Shown: positions 1 through 6,676 of the stretch, piece after piece
Layout of the letters: every line of letters starts with the position of its first letter
How positions within the stretch are numbered: position 1 is the first letter of the stretch
Assembly (NCBI GenBank): GCA_041671765.1
Contig: JBAZAX010000028.1
Coordinates: forward strand, 1-17,634
From: JBAZAX01 sp041671765
GTDB lineage: Bacteria > Babelota > Babeliae > Babelales > RVW-14
Direction of reading: 5' to 3'
Length of the DNA stretch: 17,634 nucleotides
The notes under the pieces: model-generated
The model's database searches: none
What the model was told of the DNA's origin: nothing
Seen by the model: only the letters and a program-made list of their open reading frames with translations
Made by a program: the position numbers and the translations under genes

Positions 1-351
1 GTTCTTGATTTGGGTTACAACTTCTTCTACAAAGATGAGGAAGACTGTTGGGTTAAAAATTGGACAGATGGAGTATATGCATTAGCTACTGAAGATTACT
101 CAACAGCTATAAAATTTGGTGAAGATCCTGATTTTATACTTTCTTACCTAAATATGACTGATTTGGATGTAGATGCTGTAAAAACTCCTTCACAAGTAAC
201 AAATAAGATCTTTGCAGGACTGGGTTATCAATTCAATTACTCAAAGAGTGTGCCAGGTTTAGTCGGAATTGGTGGATCATATGAATTCGCGTCAGACAAT
301 GCTGCTCTTGAATACTACTCAGTCTGGTTAAAGTTGGGTGTTTCTTTTTAG
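1..351 (+). CDS. C-terminal part of a probable outer-membrane beta-barrel protein (5' end outside window)
   Basis: The reading frame is open from base 1 to a TAG at 349-351, giving the last 116 residues of a longer protein. The segment alternates polar and hydrophobic residues in short stretches (for example FAGLGYQFNY, VGIGGSYEFA, YYSVWLKLGVSF), as expected for antiparallel barrel strands. It ends in Phe, and a final aromatic residue is the usual signal for recognition by the outer-membrane assembly machinery. No start codon with a ribosome binding site lies inside the window; the first in-frame TTG at base 10 is not a credible start. A 45-nt gap with no terminator separates it from the next exported protein, so they may be cotranscribed. 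The barrel family cannot be named from this fragment; a porin-like or OmpA-barrel-like protein are both possible. Confidence 0.6.
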   Translation, partial: VLDLGYNFFYKDEEDCWVKNWTDGVYALATEDYSTAIKFGEDPDFILSYLNMTDLDVDAVKTPSQVTNKIFAGLGYQFNYSKSVPGLVGIGGSYEFASDNAALEYYSVWLKLGVSF

Positions 352-396
352 GTGATGATCGAAAAATTAATTTAAATAATTATTAAAGGAGTATCC

Positions 397-1974
397 ATGG
401 GAATGAAGATGTTTAAGCGGTTGGCAACTTTAGCAATTGTGATAAGTTTTACATGCAGTTTCTCTGCAAGTGCTATGAAGACTTTAACAGCACGACAGAA
501 GAAAACAATTGTAGCTGAAATGGTTGCAGCCGTAAAAAAAGGTAGAGCATACAGATTAGATGAGACGTTGGCTGATCTTAATATTAAAGATAAGGACGCT
601 GCAAAAGCTGAGTTAGTAACGGAGGCAAAAAAGACAAAAGGGCTTACTCCTGCGCAAGAGGGCAAATTAGATAAATTTGCACCAATTCCAGCGCTTTCTG
701 CAACAGTTACAGCCAAAATTAAAGAAATTCAGGATAAGTTTAACGGCAAAGTCGTGGAAGAATTGGAAAAATTTAAAGATACCAAAACTAAAGGAACGAA
801 AAGAGAGAAATATATTGGGACCATGGATGCTATTAACCAAGCATTACACGATTCAACTGAAGTAAATGGTTTTTACTTATTCGATAATAACGGTAAGCCT
901 TATGTTGGGTCAATGAAAAAAGATAGTGGTGAAGTTCTTTCATCAAAAAACATGGTGGATGAAGGTGCATTTATAGCCGCCCTCGAGGCTTTGAAATTAG
1001 ATGAAGTTGTGAAAGCAGCTCAAGATGTTGTAGTGGCAGCAAAAGCCAAAAAGGCTGGAGCAAAGATAACAAAAGCTGATGCTCCTATGAAGGCGGCAGA
1101 AAAACTTCTGGCCGAAGCAAAAGCACTTAAAGTTGAGGTAGCTGCCATTAAAGGTCAAGCAGAAGCTTTAGCGGCTACTGATTTTGCTACTGCTGCTAAG
1201 GCGAAACAAGATGCCTATAATGATGCAAAAGCTGCATTAGAGGCCGCAGATATAAAATTTGATACTACAGATGCAAAATATGTAGTTCAACCAAATTTAG
1301 GCTCTAACAAGTATAATAAATTAATAAAAGATTTACTCGCACCTCTTAAAATAGAAGGTGAGGCAGTAAAAGCGTTGGCAGAAACAATGCTTGAAAAAGC
1401 CCAGCTATTGAAGTTCGACGCTGCTAAGATTAATGCTCAAATAACAAAGAAAAAGGCCGAACTTCTCGCTGCTATTCAAGCCGAAGAAGATAAGATTGCG
1501 GCGGCGATAGCAAAAGCTACAAAAGAAAAGGTAGATGTGCCAGCTCCATTAGATACAACTGCTTTGAAAAATGAAGTAGCCGACATAAAAGATGATAAAA
1601 AGACTGAAGCAGAATGCACTACTGAATTAGCTAAGGACGTTGATTTAACAGCTCTAAAAGCTGCAGCCCAAAAAGCGCATGATGATGTTGAGGCTGCGGT
1701 TAAAGCAAAAGCACCAAAAGGTGGGGATGATCGTCCTGCAAATGTGAAAATGTGGCTTGCATCTCCAGCGGCTAAAATAACTATTACGATGTCTCCTGGA
1801 AATGACGTGGAAATGCAAATTGCAGGAAATAGCATTAAGGATGCTAAAGCATCTGTAGCGGCGGTGGTAGATAAATACAAGAAGTCAGAAGAGTATGATG
1901 ATGCAGATGCTGGGGATAAACCGGGTTTGCTGGCAGCTTTTTTAGCCCCTATTCCTGTTGAATTAAGACCATAA
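397..1974 (+). CDS. exported Ala/Lys-rich helical protein, unknown function
   Basis: Not recognised as a named family. The 525-residue product starts with a Sec signal peptide: charged start MGMKMFKR, hydrophobic core LATLAIVISF, probable cleavage after SASA near residue 26. The mature part is very rich in Ala, Lys, Glu and Asp and is probably mostly helix or coiled coil. Two related segments lie at about residues 234-254 and 328-348, both with the pattern A-E-x-x-L-x-x-A-x-x-L-K and a Gln about nine residues later, so an internal duplication is likely. A short globular-looking stretch with NGFYLFDNNGKPYVGSM is near residues 152-168, and the C-terminus (about 450-525) is less helical. A clear AAAGGAG at 385-391 supports the ATG at 397. 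The next gene follows after 21 nt, so the two probably form an operon. Periplasmic or surface location is inferred only from the signal peptide. Confidence 0.8.
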   Translation: MGMKMFKRLATLAIVISFTCSFSASAMKTLTARQKKTIVAEMVAAVKKGRAYRLDETLADLNIKDKDAAKAELVTEAKKTKGLTPAQEGKLDKFAPIPALSATVTAKIKEIQDKFNGKVVEELEKFKDTKTKGTKREKYIGTMDAINQALHDSTEVNGFYLFDNNGKPYVGSMKKDSGEVLSSKNMVDEGAFIAALEALKLDEVVKAAQDVVVAAKAKKAGAKITKADAPMKAAEKLLAEAKALKVEVAAIKGQAEALAATDFATAAKAKQDAYNDAKAALEAADIKFDTTDAKYVVQPNLGSNKYNKLIKDLLAPLKIEGEAVKALAETMLEKAQLLKFDAAKINAQITKKKAELLAAIQAEEDKIAAAIAKATKEKVDVPAPLDTTALKNEVADIKDDKKTEAECTTELAKDVDLTALKAAAQKAHDDVEAAVKAKAPKGGDDRPANVKMWLASPAAKITITMSPGNDVEMQIAGNSIKDAKASVAAVVDKYKKSEEYDDADAGDKPGLLAAFLAPIPVELRP

Positions 1975-1995
1975 ATTTAAATAAAAAGGAAAAAG

Positions 1996-2424
1996 ATGAA
2001 AAAAGTTCTTTTGTTTTTAACGGGGCTTAGTTTTTTTTGCATATACTTAGAGGCACGTGAGACGCAAGCCCTTAATGCTGATCTTGATAGGGCCTTGGCA
2101 GGAATTAAGGCTGTAGATGGAAAAATTGATCCATTATTGTCGGGCAATAAATTAGCAGACGCTCAAGTAGAAGCTTTCCTTGCATCTGCCCCAGGTACCG
2201 CTGTAAATCAACAAGTAGATGATGCTATAGCTCATTATGCTGCTGTTTTAGGCGCATTGGAAGGTGCTGGAGGAATTGAAGCTCCTGATAAAAAAGTAGT
2301 AGCAGCCGCCAAATTGAAATCCGCTATGAATTCAGCTTTAAAAAAGTGGGGAACGGAGACAGATGTTCAGAAGAAACAGAGATTAGAACTGGCAGTAGCT
2401 GCGTATGATGCTGCGATTAAATAA
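1996..2424 (+). CDS. small exported Ala-rich helical protein, unknown function
   Basis: The 142-residue product starts with MKKVLLFLTGLSFFCIYLEA, a typical signal peptide with cleavage probably near residue 20. The remainder is Ala-rich and helical, without Cys after the signal region and without motifs I recognise. Composition (Ala, Lys, Asp, Leu) resembles the larger exported protein just upstream, although I see no clear alignment between them. An A/G-rich ribosome binding site (AAAAGGA, 1984-1990) precedes the ATG. It is the last gene of the upstream group: a strong intrinsic terminator begins 38 nt after its stop. A paired role with the upstream exported protein is inferred from position and composition only. 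Confidence 0.75.
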   Translation: MKKVLLFLTGLSFFCIYLEARETQALNADLDRALAGIKAVDGKIDPLLSGNKLADAQVEAFLASAPGTAVNQQVDDAIAHYAAVLGALEGAGGIEAPDKKVVAAAKLKSAMNSALKKWGTETDVQKKQRLELAVAAYDAAIK

Positions 2425-2462
2425 CAGCATAATATACAGATAAATGCTAAAATAGCGTTCTT

Positions 2463-2494
2463 GAGGGGGGCCTTTGCGCCCCCCTCTTTTTTTT
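2463..2494 (+). terminator. rho-independent terminator after the exported-protein operon
   Basis: A perfect 9-bp GC-rich stem (GAGGGGGGC, 2463-2471, with GCCCCCCTC, 2478-2486) has a 6-nt loop and is followed directly by eight Ts (2487-2494). This is a textbook intrinsic terminator and separates the 1996-2424 gene from the gene starting at 2561. Confidence 0.95.
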
Positions 2495-2560
2495 GCTATC
2501 CTAATTACAATTAGTAGAAAATTGTGAGGTTATATCAGTTATATTTTATGGAGGTTTCCT

Positions 2561-3610
2561 ATGAAGTTTTTATCAAAAAAACTCGTTTTAGCCACGGTTT
2601 TGGCTATGGTAGGTGTTGGTGGTATCAGTGCAAATCCGGCAAAGGCTCTTTTTGATGCAAATCAGGCTAACTTTAGTTCTGATTTTTACAAACAAAAAGT
2701 GGCATACATCAAGGGTAAAATTGCTAAAGTTGATTTATCAAATGAAGATCAAGTAGGGCAACTTTTTACAAGAATTTATTATGATTTTACAAAGGCAAGT
2801 GCTCAGCAAAATCCTGAGTTAAGCATAGAAACTAAGATTGCATGTTTAATGAAGTCTTTGGAAGAAAATTTAGTAAAATATCTCAACGATGCATTTCTCA
2901 GCCAAAAATTAATTCCAACTCCTAATATTATGGAAATTGTTATTACACGAGGATTTGTTGGAGGTTCTATTGCAGGTGGTTTGCGCCAGTTAACAGAAGA
3001 TAGATCTCTTCAGGCAATAATTACTGCTTGGGGTGAGTTCCATGCTTCTTCGTTTGCCAGATTCTTTGATCCAGCAAAAAAAGCAGAAGTTGATGCCGAA
3101 ATAAAGGCTTTTAAAGTAAAAGCAGGGGCAAGTATGTTTAATCCATTGAACTGGTTTAAAACAGCTCCTAAGACAGCAGCTCCAGCAGTTCCAGCTCCAG
3201 TAGAAGTTGTTGAGCCAGCAGTAGTTTTAGACACAGTATGGTTTGATGATGCTATCAACGGGGCAAACGTTCTTGTTAGCAGCAAAACAGTTACTGAAGA
3301 AACACGTAAAAAAGCATTAGATAATAATCTTTTGGGTGCATTGAATGCATGGATTGCAAACCCAGCCAACGTAACAGCTGGAATGGTTGAAGCGTTGAAT
3401 ACGGTTGCAGTTAAGACATCACCAGCAGTGGTTGAATATCTTAAGTCTCTTGAAATTATCATAAAGTTACCGGTTGTTGACGGTATTAATACCCTTGATG
3501 CTTATAAGGCTTATGCCAGAGCGCAATGGAAAAAAGGTAACGCAGAGCTAGACAGAGCATTTGTTCTTATTACAAAAATAGAACTTAATGCAGAACTAGC
3601 AGCAAAATAA
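2561..3610 (+). CDS. exported protein with Ala/Pro linker, unknown function
   Basis: The 349-residue product has an N-terminal signal peptide (MKFLSKK, then a hydrophobic core to GGISA; cleavage probably after residue 24). It appears to have two predicted helical regions joined by a Pro/Ala/Val-rich linker at about residues 201-222, of the kind that spans periplasm or separates domains. The first part contains a hydrophobic, Gly-rich stretch near residues 128-142 (IVITRGFVGGSIAGG). I do not recognise the family. The start is supported by a GGAGG at 2550-2554, six nt before the ATG. The gene lies between two strong terminators (2463-2494 and 3711-3752), so it is probably a single transcription unit, although I could not place a convincing promoter in 2495-2550. 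Confidence 0.8.
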   Translation: MKFLSKKLVLATVLAMVGVGGISANPAKALFDANQANFSSDFYKQKVAYIKGKIAKVDLSNEDQVGQLFTRIYYDFTKASAQQNPELSIETKIACLMKSLEENLVKYLNDAFLSQKLIPTPNIMEIVITRGFVGGSIAGGLRQLTEDRSLQAIITAWGEFHASSFARFFDPAKKAEVDAEIKAFKVKAGASMFNPLNWFKTAPKTAAPAVPAPVEVVEPAVVLDTVWFDDAINGANVLVSSKTVTEETRKKALDNNLLGALNAWIANPANVTAGMVEALNTVAVKTSPAVVEYLKSLEIIIKLPVVDGINTLDAYKAYARAQWKKGNAELDRAFVLITKIELNAELAAK

Positions 3611-3710
3611 TAAATCACACCAATTACGCTGTCAAACACGATAGCGTATACAAATCCACACCTTAACCCAAATTATTGGGCCTCAAGTTCTTGGGGGAGG
3701 TTGGGAAATA

Positions 3711-3752
3711 AAAAACAGGGCTGACGATGTAAAAGTTGTCAGCCCTGTTTTT
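3711..3752 (+). terminator. rho-independent terminator downstream of the 349-residue protein gene
   Basis: A perfect 15-bp stem (3711-3725 pairing with 3738-3752) with core CAGGGCTGAC/GTCAGCCCTG has a 12-nt loop, and the right arm ends in TTTTT followed by GTTTT. The left arm begins with a run of As, so the structure could also act on the other strand. It lies 100 nt after the stop at 3610. Confidence 0.9.
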
Positions 3753-3834
3753 GTTTTCATAGATTATCGTTTTTTATATTTTTTTTAGATTGCGAATCTA
3801 ACATTTTTTTTATACAAATGTGGGGCTACGCCCT

Positions 3835-3962
3835 GTGGGGCTGCGCGCCCCACGGCCCGCGATTAAGGCAGTTATTGAACCGCCTTAATAATCCGGCAAA
3901 CAAAGGAGGGCCTTTGGAATCCCGTAGGCTTAGCAACGGCTATGCCCGCCGTTAGTAAGCCT
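3835..3962. repeat. three consecutive GC-rich hairpins (structured block)
   Basis: Hairpin 1: GTGGGGC (3835-3841) with GCCCCAC (3847-3853), 5-nt loop. Hairpin 2: 3862-3873 with 3878-3889, 12 positions with one mismatch and an ATTG loop. Hairpin 3: 3926-3939 with 3949-3962, seven plus five pairs around a 2x2 internal loop. A partial tandem copy of GTGGGGCTRCGC lies just upstream, from about 3820. The block could be a remnant of a repeat element or a structured RNA. No promoter or known RNA family is recognised. Confidence 0.5.
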
Positions 3963-4110
3963 GATAGGCTGGCGTCGTTATTAATTCCTGCGCCTACTCA
4001 GCATTCTGCTTCGCGCGGCTTGGCAAAATAATAAGATATAGACAACATATTCTAAACGGACACTAAAAATAATACCTATCAAATGATCAATGACATAGTC
4101 TTTTTACTTC

Positions 4111-4139
4111 GTCGTCCTCGCGAAAGCGGGGACCCAGAC
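4111..4139 (+). repeat. short palindromic repeat, left member of an inverted pair
   Basis: A GTC start, a hairpin CCTCGC-GAAA-GCGGGG (one G-T pair) and an ACCCAG end. The skeleton GTC-(pyrimidine-rich)-hairpin-CCAG matches the repeats around the GIY-YIG gene at 14709-14737 and 15075-15103. Confidence 0.6.
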
Positions 4140-4212
4140 AGTATTTTCTATAATAAAAATTTTGCCTGGCCCGCCATTCGTCTTGTCCGCCGTAGTCACA
4201 TAGGGCGAAGTA

Positions 4213-4240
4213 TGGATTCCCGGTCAAGCCGGGAATGACG
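4213..4240 (-). repeat. short palindromic repeat, right member of an inverted pair
   Basis: Read on the minus strand it begins CGTCATTCCCGG, contains an 8-bp stem (ATTCCCGG/CCGGGAAT, 4216-4223 with 4229-4236) and ends in ATCCA. It has the same skeleton as 4111-4139 but opposite orientation, so the two bound a 130-bp segment with no gene. Palindromes of this type (ATTCCCG...CGGGAAT) are widespread dispersed repeats in bacteria. Confidence 0.6.
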
Positions 4241-4382
4241 TGGCGTAAATACGTTTATCACAATTGATCTTGATGGCCGTTTAGAATATTTGCACTATAT
4301 TTCAAGCTTGCTTGGTGTGTTGCGATATTTGTTTAATGTCGAATTTATGGGCTTTTTAAATAGTTTTTTAATTTTATATTGA

Positions 4383-4443
4383 TTTTACTCAATTGATTGA
4401 GTAATTTTACTCAGTGCGTTGAGCAAAATTATTTAATCAATTG
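4383..4443 (+). promoter_or_regulatory. operator-like dyads upstream of the DUF4143 ATPase gene
   Basis: Two 21-nt copies (4383-4403 and 4405-4425) match at 16 of 21 positions and start 22 bp apart, about two helical turns. Each contains the dyad CTCA-N6-TGAG. A 9-nt inverted copy of the first centre (CAATTGATT, 4390-4398; AATCAATTG, 4435-4443) follows just before the ribosome binding site. The arrangement suggests binding of a dimeric repressor on the same DNA face. No regulator gene is adjacent. Confidence 0.4.
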
Positions 4444-4447
4444 TTTT

Positions 4448-4454
4448 GGGGGAG
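4448..4454 (+). promoter_or_regulatory. ribosome binding site that fixes the ATPase start
   Basis: GGGGGAG lies six nt before the ATG at 4461. It overlaps a possible upstream in-frame TTG at 4446, so it rules that start out. Confidence 0.8.
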
Positions 4455-4460
4455 ATTTTT

Positions 4461-5648
4461 ATGCAAAGACGTCCGATTTTTGACCAACTCATTGCTAGAG
4501 TTCAAGAGCCACGCCGATTTATTCAAGTTTTACTTGGACCTAGGCAGGTTGGAAAAACAACGTTGGCATTACAAGTTATGGAGGCTTTAGATAAGCCGTT
4601 TCATTTTATATCCGCTGATATGGCGACATTGCAGGATCTTTCATGGTTGCAGCAACAATGGGAGGTTGCTAGGCAAAAAGTTGTAAAAGGCAAGGGTGGG
4701 GTTCTTATTATTGACGAAGTACAAAAAATTCCGAATTGGTCAAATCTTATAAAATTGCTGTGGGATACCGATACACGGGATGGTTTGGATTTATCAGTAA
4801 TTATACTAGGATCTTCTCCATGGTTGGTACAAAAAGGTTTAACAGAAAGTCTCGCAGGACGTTTTGAAGTTATTCCGGTAACCCACTGGTCGTTTGACGA
4901 AATGAACAAAATATTTGGTTGGCCTTTAGAAAAGTACATATATTTTGGCGGTTATCCGGGAGCCGCAACACTTGCTGATGAAAATGATACCGGCAGATGG
5001 AAAAATTACATTAATGATTCTCTTATTGAAACAACTATTTCGCGCGATATTCTTCTTATGACTCAGGTCAACAAGCCCGTTTTGTTGCGCCGATTATTCC
5101 AGCTTGGTTGTACATATTCGGGGCAAATTCTTTCGTATACAAAAATGCTTGGACAACTTCAGGATAGCGGCAATACAACAACATTGGCTCATTACTTGGA
5201 ATTGTTGGCCGGAGCCGGAATTCTTGAGGGATTACAAAAGTTTGCAATGCAAGATGTTAGAAGAAGGGGGTCTAGTCCCAAATTTTGCGTATTTAACACG
5301 GCTCTCATGACTGCTCAGACAAATAAGACATTTAAAGAAGCAACGCAGGACCACTCTTTTTGGGGACGACTTGTGGAATCATCAATTGGTGCGCATCTGT
5401 TAAATGGTATTCGTGGAACGCAAATTGAACTTTTTTATTGGCGTGAAGGGGATAAGGAAGTTGATTTTGTTTTAAAAAATGGAGACAGTATTACTGCAAT
5501 CGAAGTCAAAAGTGGACCGGAAAACTTTAATCGTTCTGGAATAGATCTCTTTGTTAAGGAGTTTAAGCCTAAACGTGTTCTACTTGTGGGCGATAAGGGT
5601 ATTTCTGTTGATAATTTTCTTCGGGCTTCGATCACAGATTTTATATAA
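4461..5648 (+). CDS. AAA-type ATPase with C-terminal DUF4143 (PD-(D/E)XK-like) domain
   Basis: A 395-residue protein of the ATP-binding AAA/DUF4143 family. Walker A is GPRQVGKTT (residues 26-34), Walker B is VLIIDE (81-86), and an ILGSS sensor-like strand is followed by GLTESLAGRFE with a conserved Arg. The C-terminal part carries ELFYWREGDKEVDFVL and, further on, AIEVKSG, the E-VD-EVK arrangement of the DUF4143 nuclease-like fold. The length matches full family members (about 380-420 residues), with no truncation. The biochemical role of the family is not settled; proteins of this type are common in archaea, Bacteroidetes and host-associated bacteria and are often scattered accessory genes. 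Here it stands alone between a repeat-rich gene-free region and a convergent methyltransferase gene, with operator-like dyads upstream. Start chosen from the GGGGGAG site. Confidence 0.9.
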   Translation: MQRRPIFDQLIARVQEPRRFIQVLLGPRQVGKTTLALQVMEALDKPFHFISADMATLQDLSWLQQQWEVARQKVVKGKGGVLIIDEVQKIPNWSNLIKLLWDTDTRDGLDLSVIILGSSPWLVQKGLTESLAGRFEVIPVTHWSFDEMNKIFGWPLEKYIYFGGYPGAATLADENDTGRWKNYINDSLIETTISRDILLMTQVNKPVLLRRLFQLGCTYSGQILSYTKMLGQLQDSGNTTTLAHYLELLAGAGILEGLQKFAMQDVRRRGSSPKFCVFNTALMTAQTNKTFKEATQDHSFWGRLVESSIGAHLLNGIRGTQIELFYWREGDKEVDFVLKNGDSITAIEVKSGPENFNRSGIDLFVKEFKPKRVLLVGDKGISVDNFLRASITDFI

Positions 5649-5742
5649 AACTGGTTTAAGAAATACTCAGGTTCAGCCGTTGCCCTCATGTTAATAATCA
5701 TGACGCTCCTTAATCTATGTTCTACTCGACGATAATCATATA

Positions 5743-5780
5743 TTTAGTAAATCATATAGTCGATTATATGATTTACTAAA
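5743..5780. terminator. perfect 16-bp AT-rich hairpin between convergent genes
   Basis: 5743-5758 pairs perfectly with 5765-5780 around a 6-nt loop (GTCGAT). It lies between the ATPase stop (5648) and the methyltransferase stop (5786, minus), so it may end transcription from both sides. Neither side has a clear T-run, so intrinsic termination is uncertain. An extra copy of AATCATATA at 5735-5743 allows an alternative pairing. Confidence 0.4.
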
Positions 5781-5785
5781 AGCGA

Positions 5786-6676
5786 TTAAAACCTTGCATA
5801 CAGGCTGCAGGGCAGGTTTCGGTCCTGTCCAATTTCAGAAATTTGTAGTTCCCCAAATTCGATTCGATTGGATTTTTGTGTTTTGAAGTAGTCTTGCACA
5901 AGATTTTTAAGAACCGTTGAAGAATATCCCATCGAGTATCCGTTGAAGATGAAGAAGAGTGGTTCTGAGCTTAACAGTTGCTTACAAAGTTCCAATAAGT
6001 TGCAAATTTGTTTCTCAAATTCAAAAACTTTGCCTTTTTGGTCACGGCCGAACGCCGGTGGGTCCATGATAATTCCATCATATTTTACACCTCGTTTGAT
6101 CTCACGCATTACAAACTTTGTGCAATCGTCGACAATCCATCTGATTGGCGCGTCTTGAAGTCCGCTCATCTCTTGATTTTTGTTTGCCCATGTGACGGCA
6201 GATTTTGCAGCGTCAACGTGGCAAACCTTTGCTCCGGCTGCAGCTGCACAAAGTGTTGCGGCTCCGGTGTAGGCAAAAAGATTTAAAACATTGGGTTGTT
6301 GTTTTGCGCCGGCTATTAATTTACTGAACCAAAGCCAGTGTGCAGACTGTTCAGGAAATATTCCTAAATTTTTTGATATAGTAGCTCGGAGTTGTATCTT
6401 GATTGGATTTTTGCAGATGCCTTCAGTTTTAAGTTTATTGTAGCTGATTATCCAAGGTTCTTTAAAACTGTTCTTGAACTCCCAGCCCGGATTAGAGAAG
6501 CTTGCTTTAAATATGGCGTTTGCTTTAAGCCATTCTGTTTCAGGCTTTTGTCTTTTCCAGACGCAATTTGTGTCCGGTCTTGCTACAATGTTGTTACCAA
6601 AATGTTCAAGTTTATAACCGTTACCTGAATCGATAAGTTGGTACTGGTCGTCAAAATTGGCTGTTAATATTTTCAT
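5786..6676 (-). CDS. class I SAM-dependent methyltransferase (RlmI/RlmK-like family)
   Basis: A 296-residue Rossmann-fold methyltransferase. Motif I is VLNLFAYTGA (about 130-139); an acidic residue ends the next strand (HVDAAKSAV, D155); motif IV is MDPPAFG (204-210). The FPEQSAHWLWF stretch before motif I is typical of the 'Methyltrans_SAM' group that includes the rRNA methyltransferases RlmI and the RlmK half of RlmL, so an rRNA substrate is plausible. There is no N-terminal PUA domain as in RlmI; the first 100 residues form a different beta-rich extension. The motif VI region reads FNGYSMG and lacks the catalytic Cys expected of 5-methylcytosine enzymes. The start overlaps the stop of the upstream recombinase gene (ATGA, 4 nt), indicating translational coupling. 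The exact target is unknown. Confidence 0.8.
   Translation of the reverse strand: MKILTANFDDQYQLIDSGNGYKLEHFGNNIVARPDTNCVWKRQKPETEWLKANAIFKASFSNPGWEFKNSFKEPWIISYNKLKTEGICKNPIKIQLRATISKNLGIFPEQSAHWLWFSKLIAGAKQQPNVLNLFAYTGAATLCAAAAGAKVCHVDAAKSAVTWANKNQEMSGLQDAPIRWIVDDCTKFVMREIKRGVKYDGIIMDPPAFGRDQKGKVFEFEKQICNLLELCKQLLSSEPLFFIFNGYSMGYSSTVLKNLVQDYFKTQKSNRIEFGELQISEIGQDRNLPCSLYARF

Larger units (their letters stand above)
3753..4460. other. gene-free stretch with GC-rich hairpins and palindromic repeats
   Basis: I see no plausible gene here. The stretch holds: a small AT hairpin (TTAGATT/AATCTAA, 3785-3801) followed by Ts; a GC-rich block with three hairpins (3835-3962); more GC-rich sequence to about 4020; an inverted pair of short palindromic repeats (4111-4139 and 4213-4240); an AT-rich part from about 4240; and the probable control region of the ATPase gene (4383-4443). 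The base composition of 3820-4020 differs sharply from the AT-rich flanks. Confidence 0.7.

Noticed and set aside
372..716. 114-codon open frame on the minus strand
   Set aside because: It overlaps the start and signal peptide of the gene at 397 and has no family features.
1476..1880. 134-codon open frame on the minus strand inside the 525-residue exported protein gene
   Set aside because: It is antisense to a well-supported gene with signal peptide and ribosome binding site; its Ala/Ser-rich translation is the mirror of Ala/Lys codons.
3010..3462. 150-codon open frame on the minus strand
   Set aside because: It is antisense to the exported protein gene 2561-3610, with no ribosome binding site or recognisable motif.
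3653..3752. Possible independent small RNA ending at the 3711-3752 terminator
   Set aside because: No promoter is visible and the hairpin is adequately explained as the terminator of the upstream gene.
4446..4460. TTG at 4446 as the start of the DUF4143 ATPase
   Set aside because: The GGGGGAG ribosome binding site overlaps this codon and is correctly spaced for the ATG at 4461.
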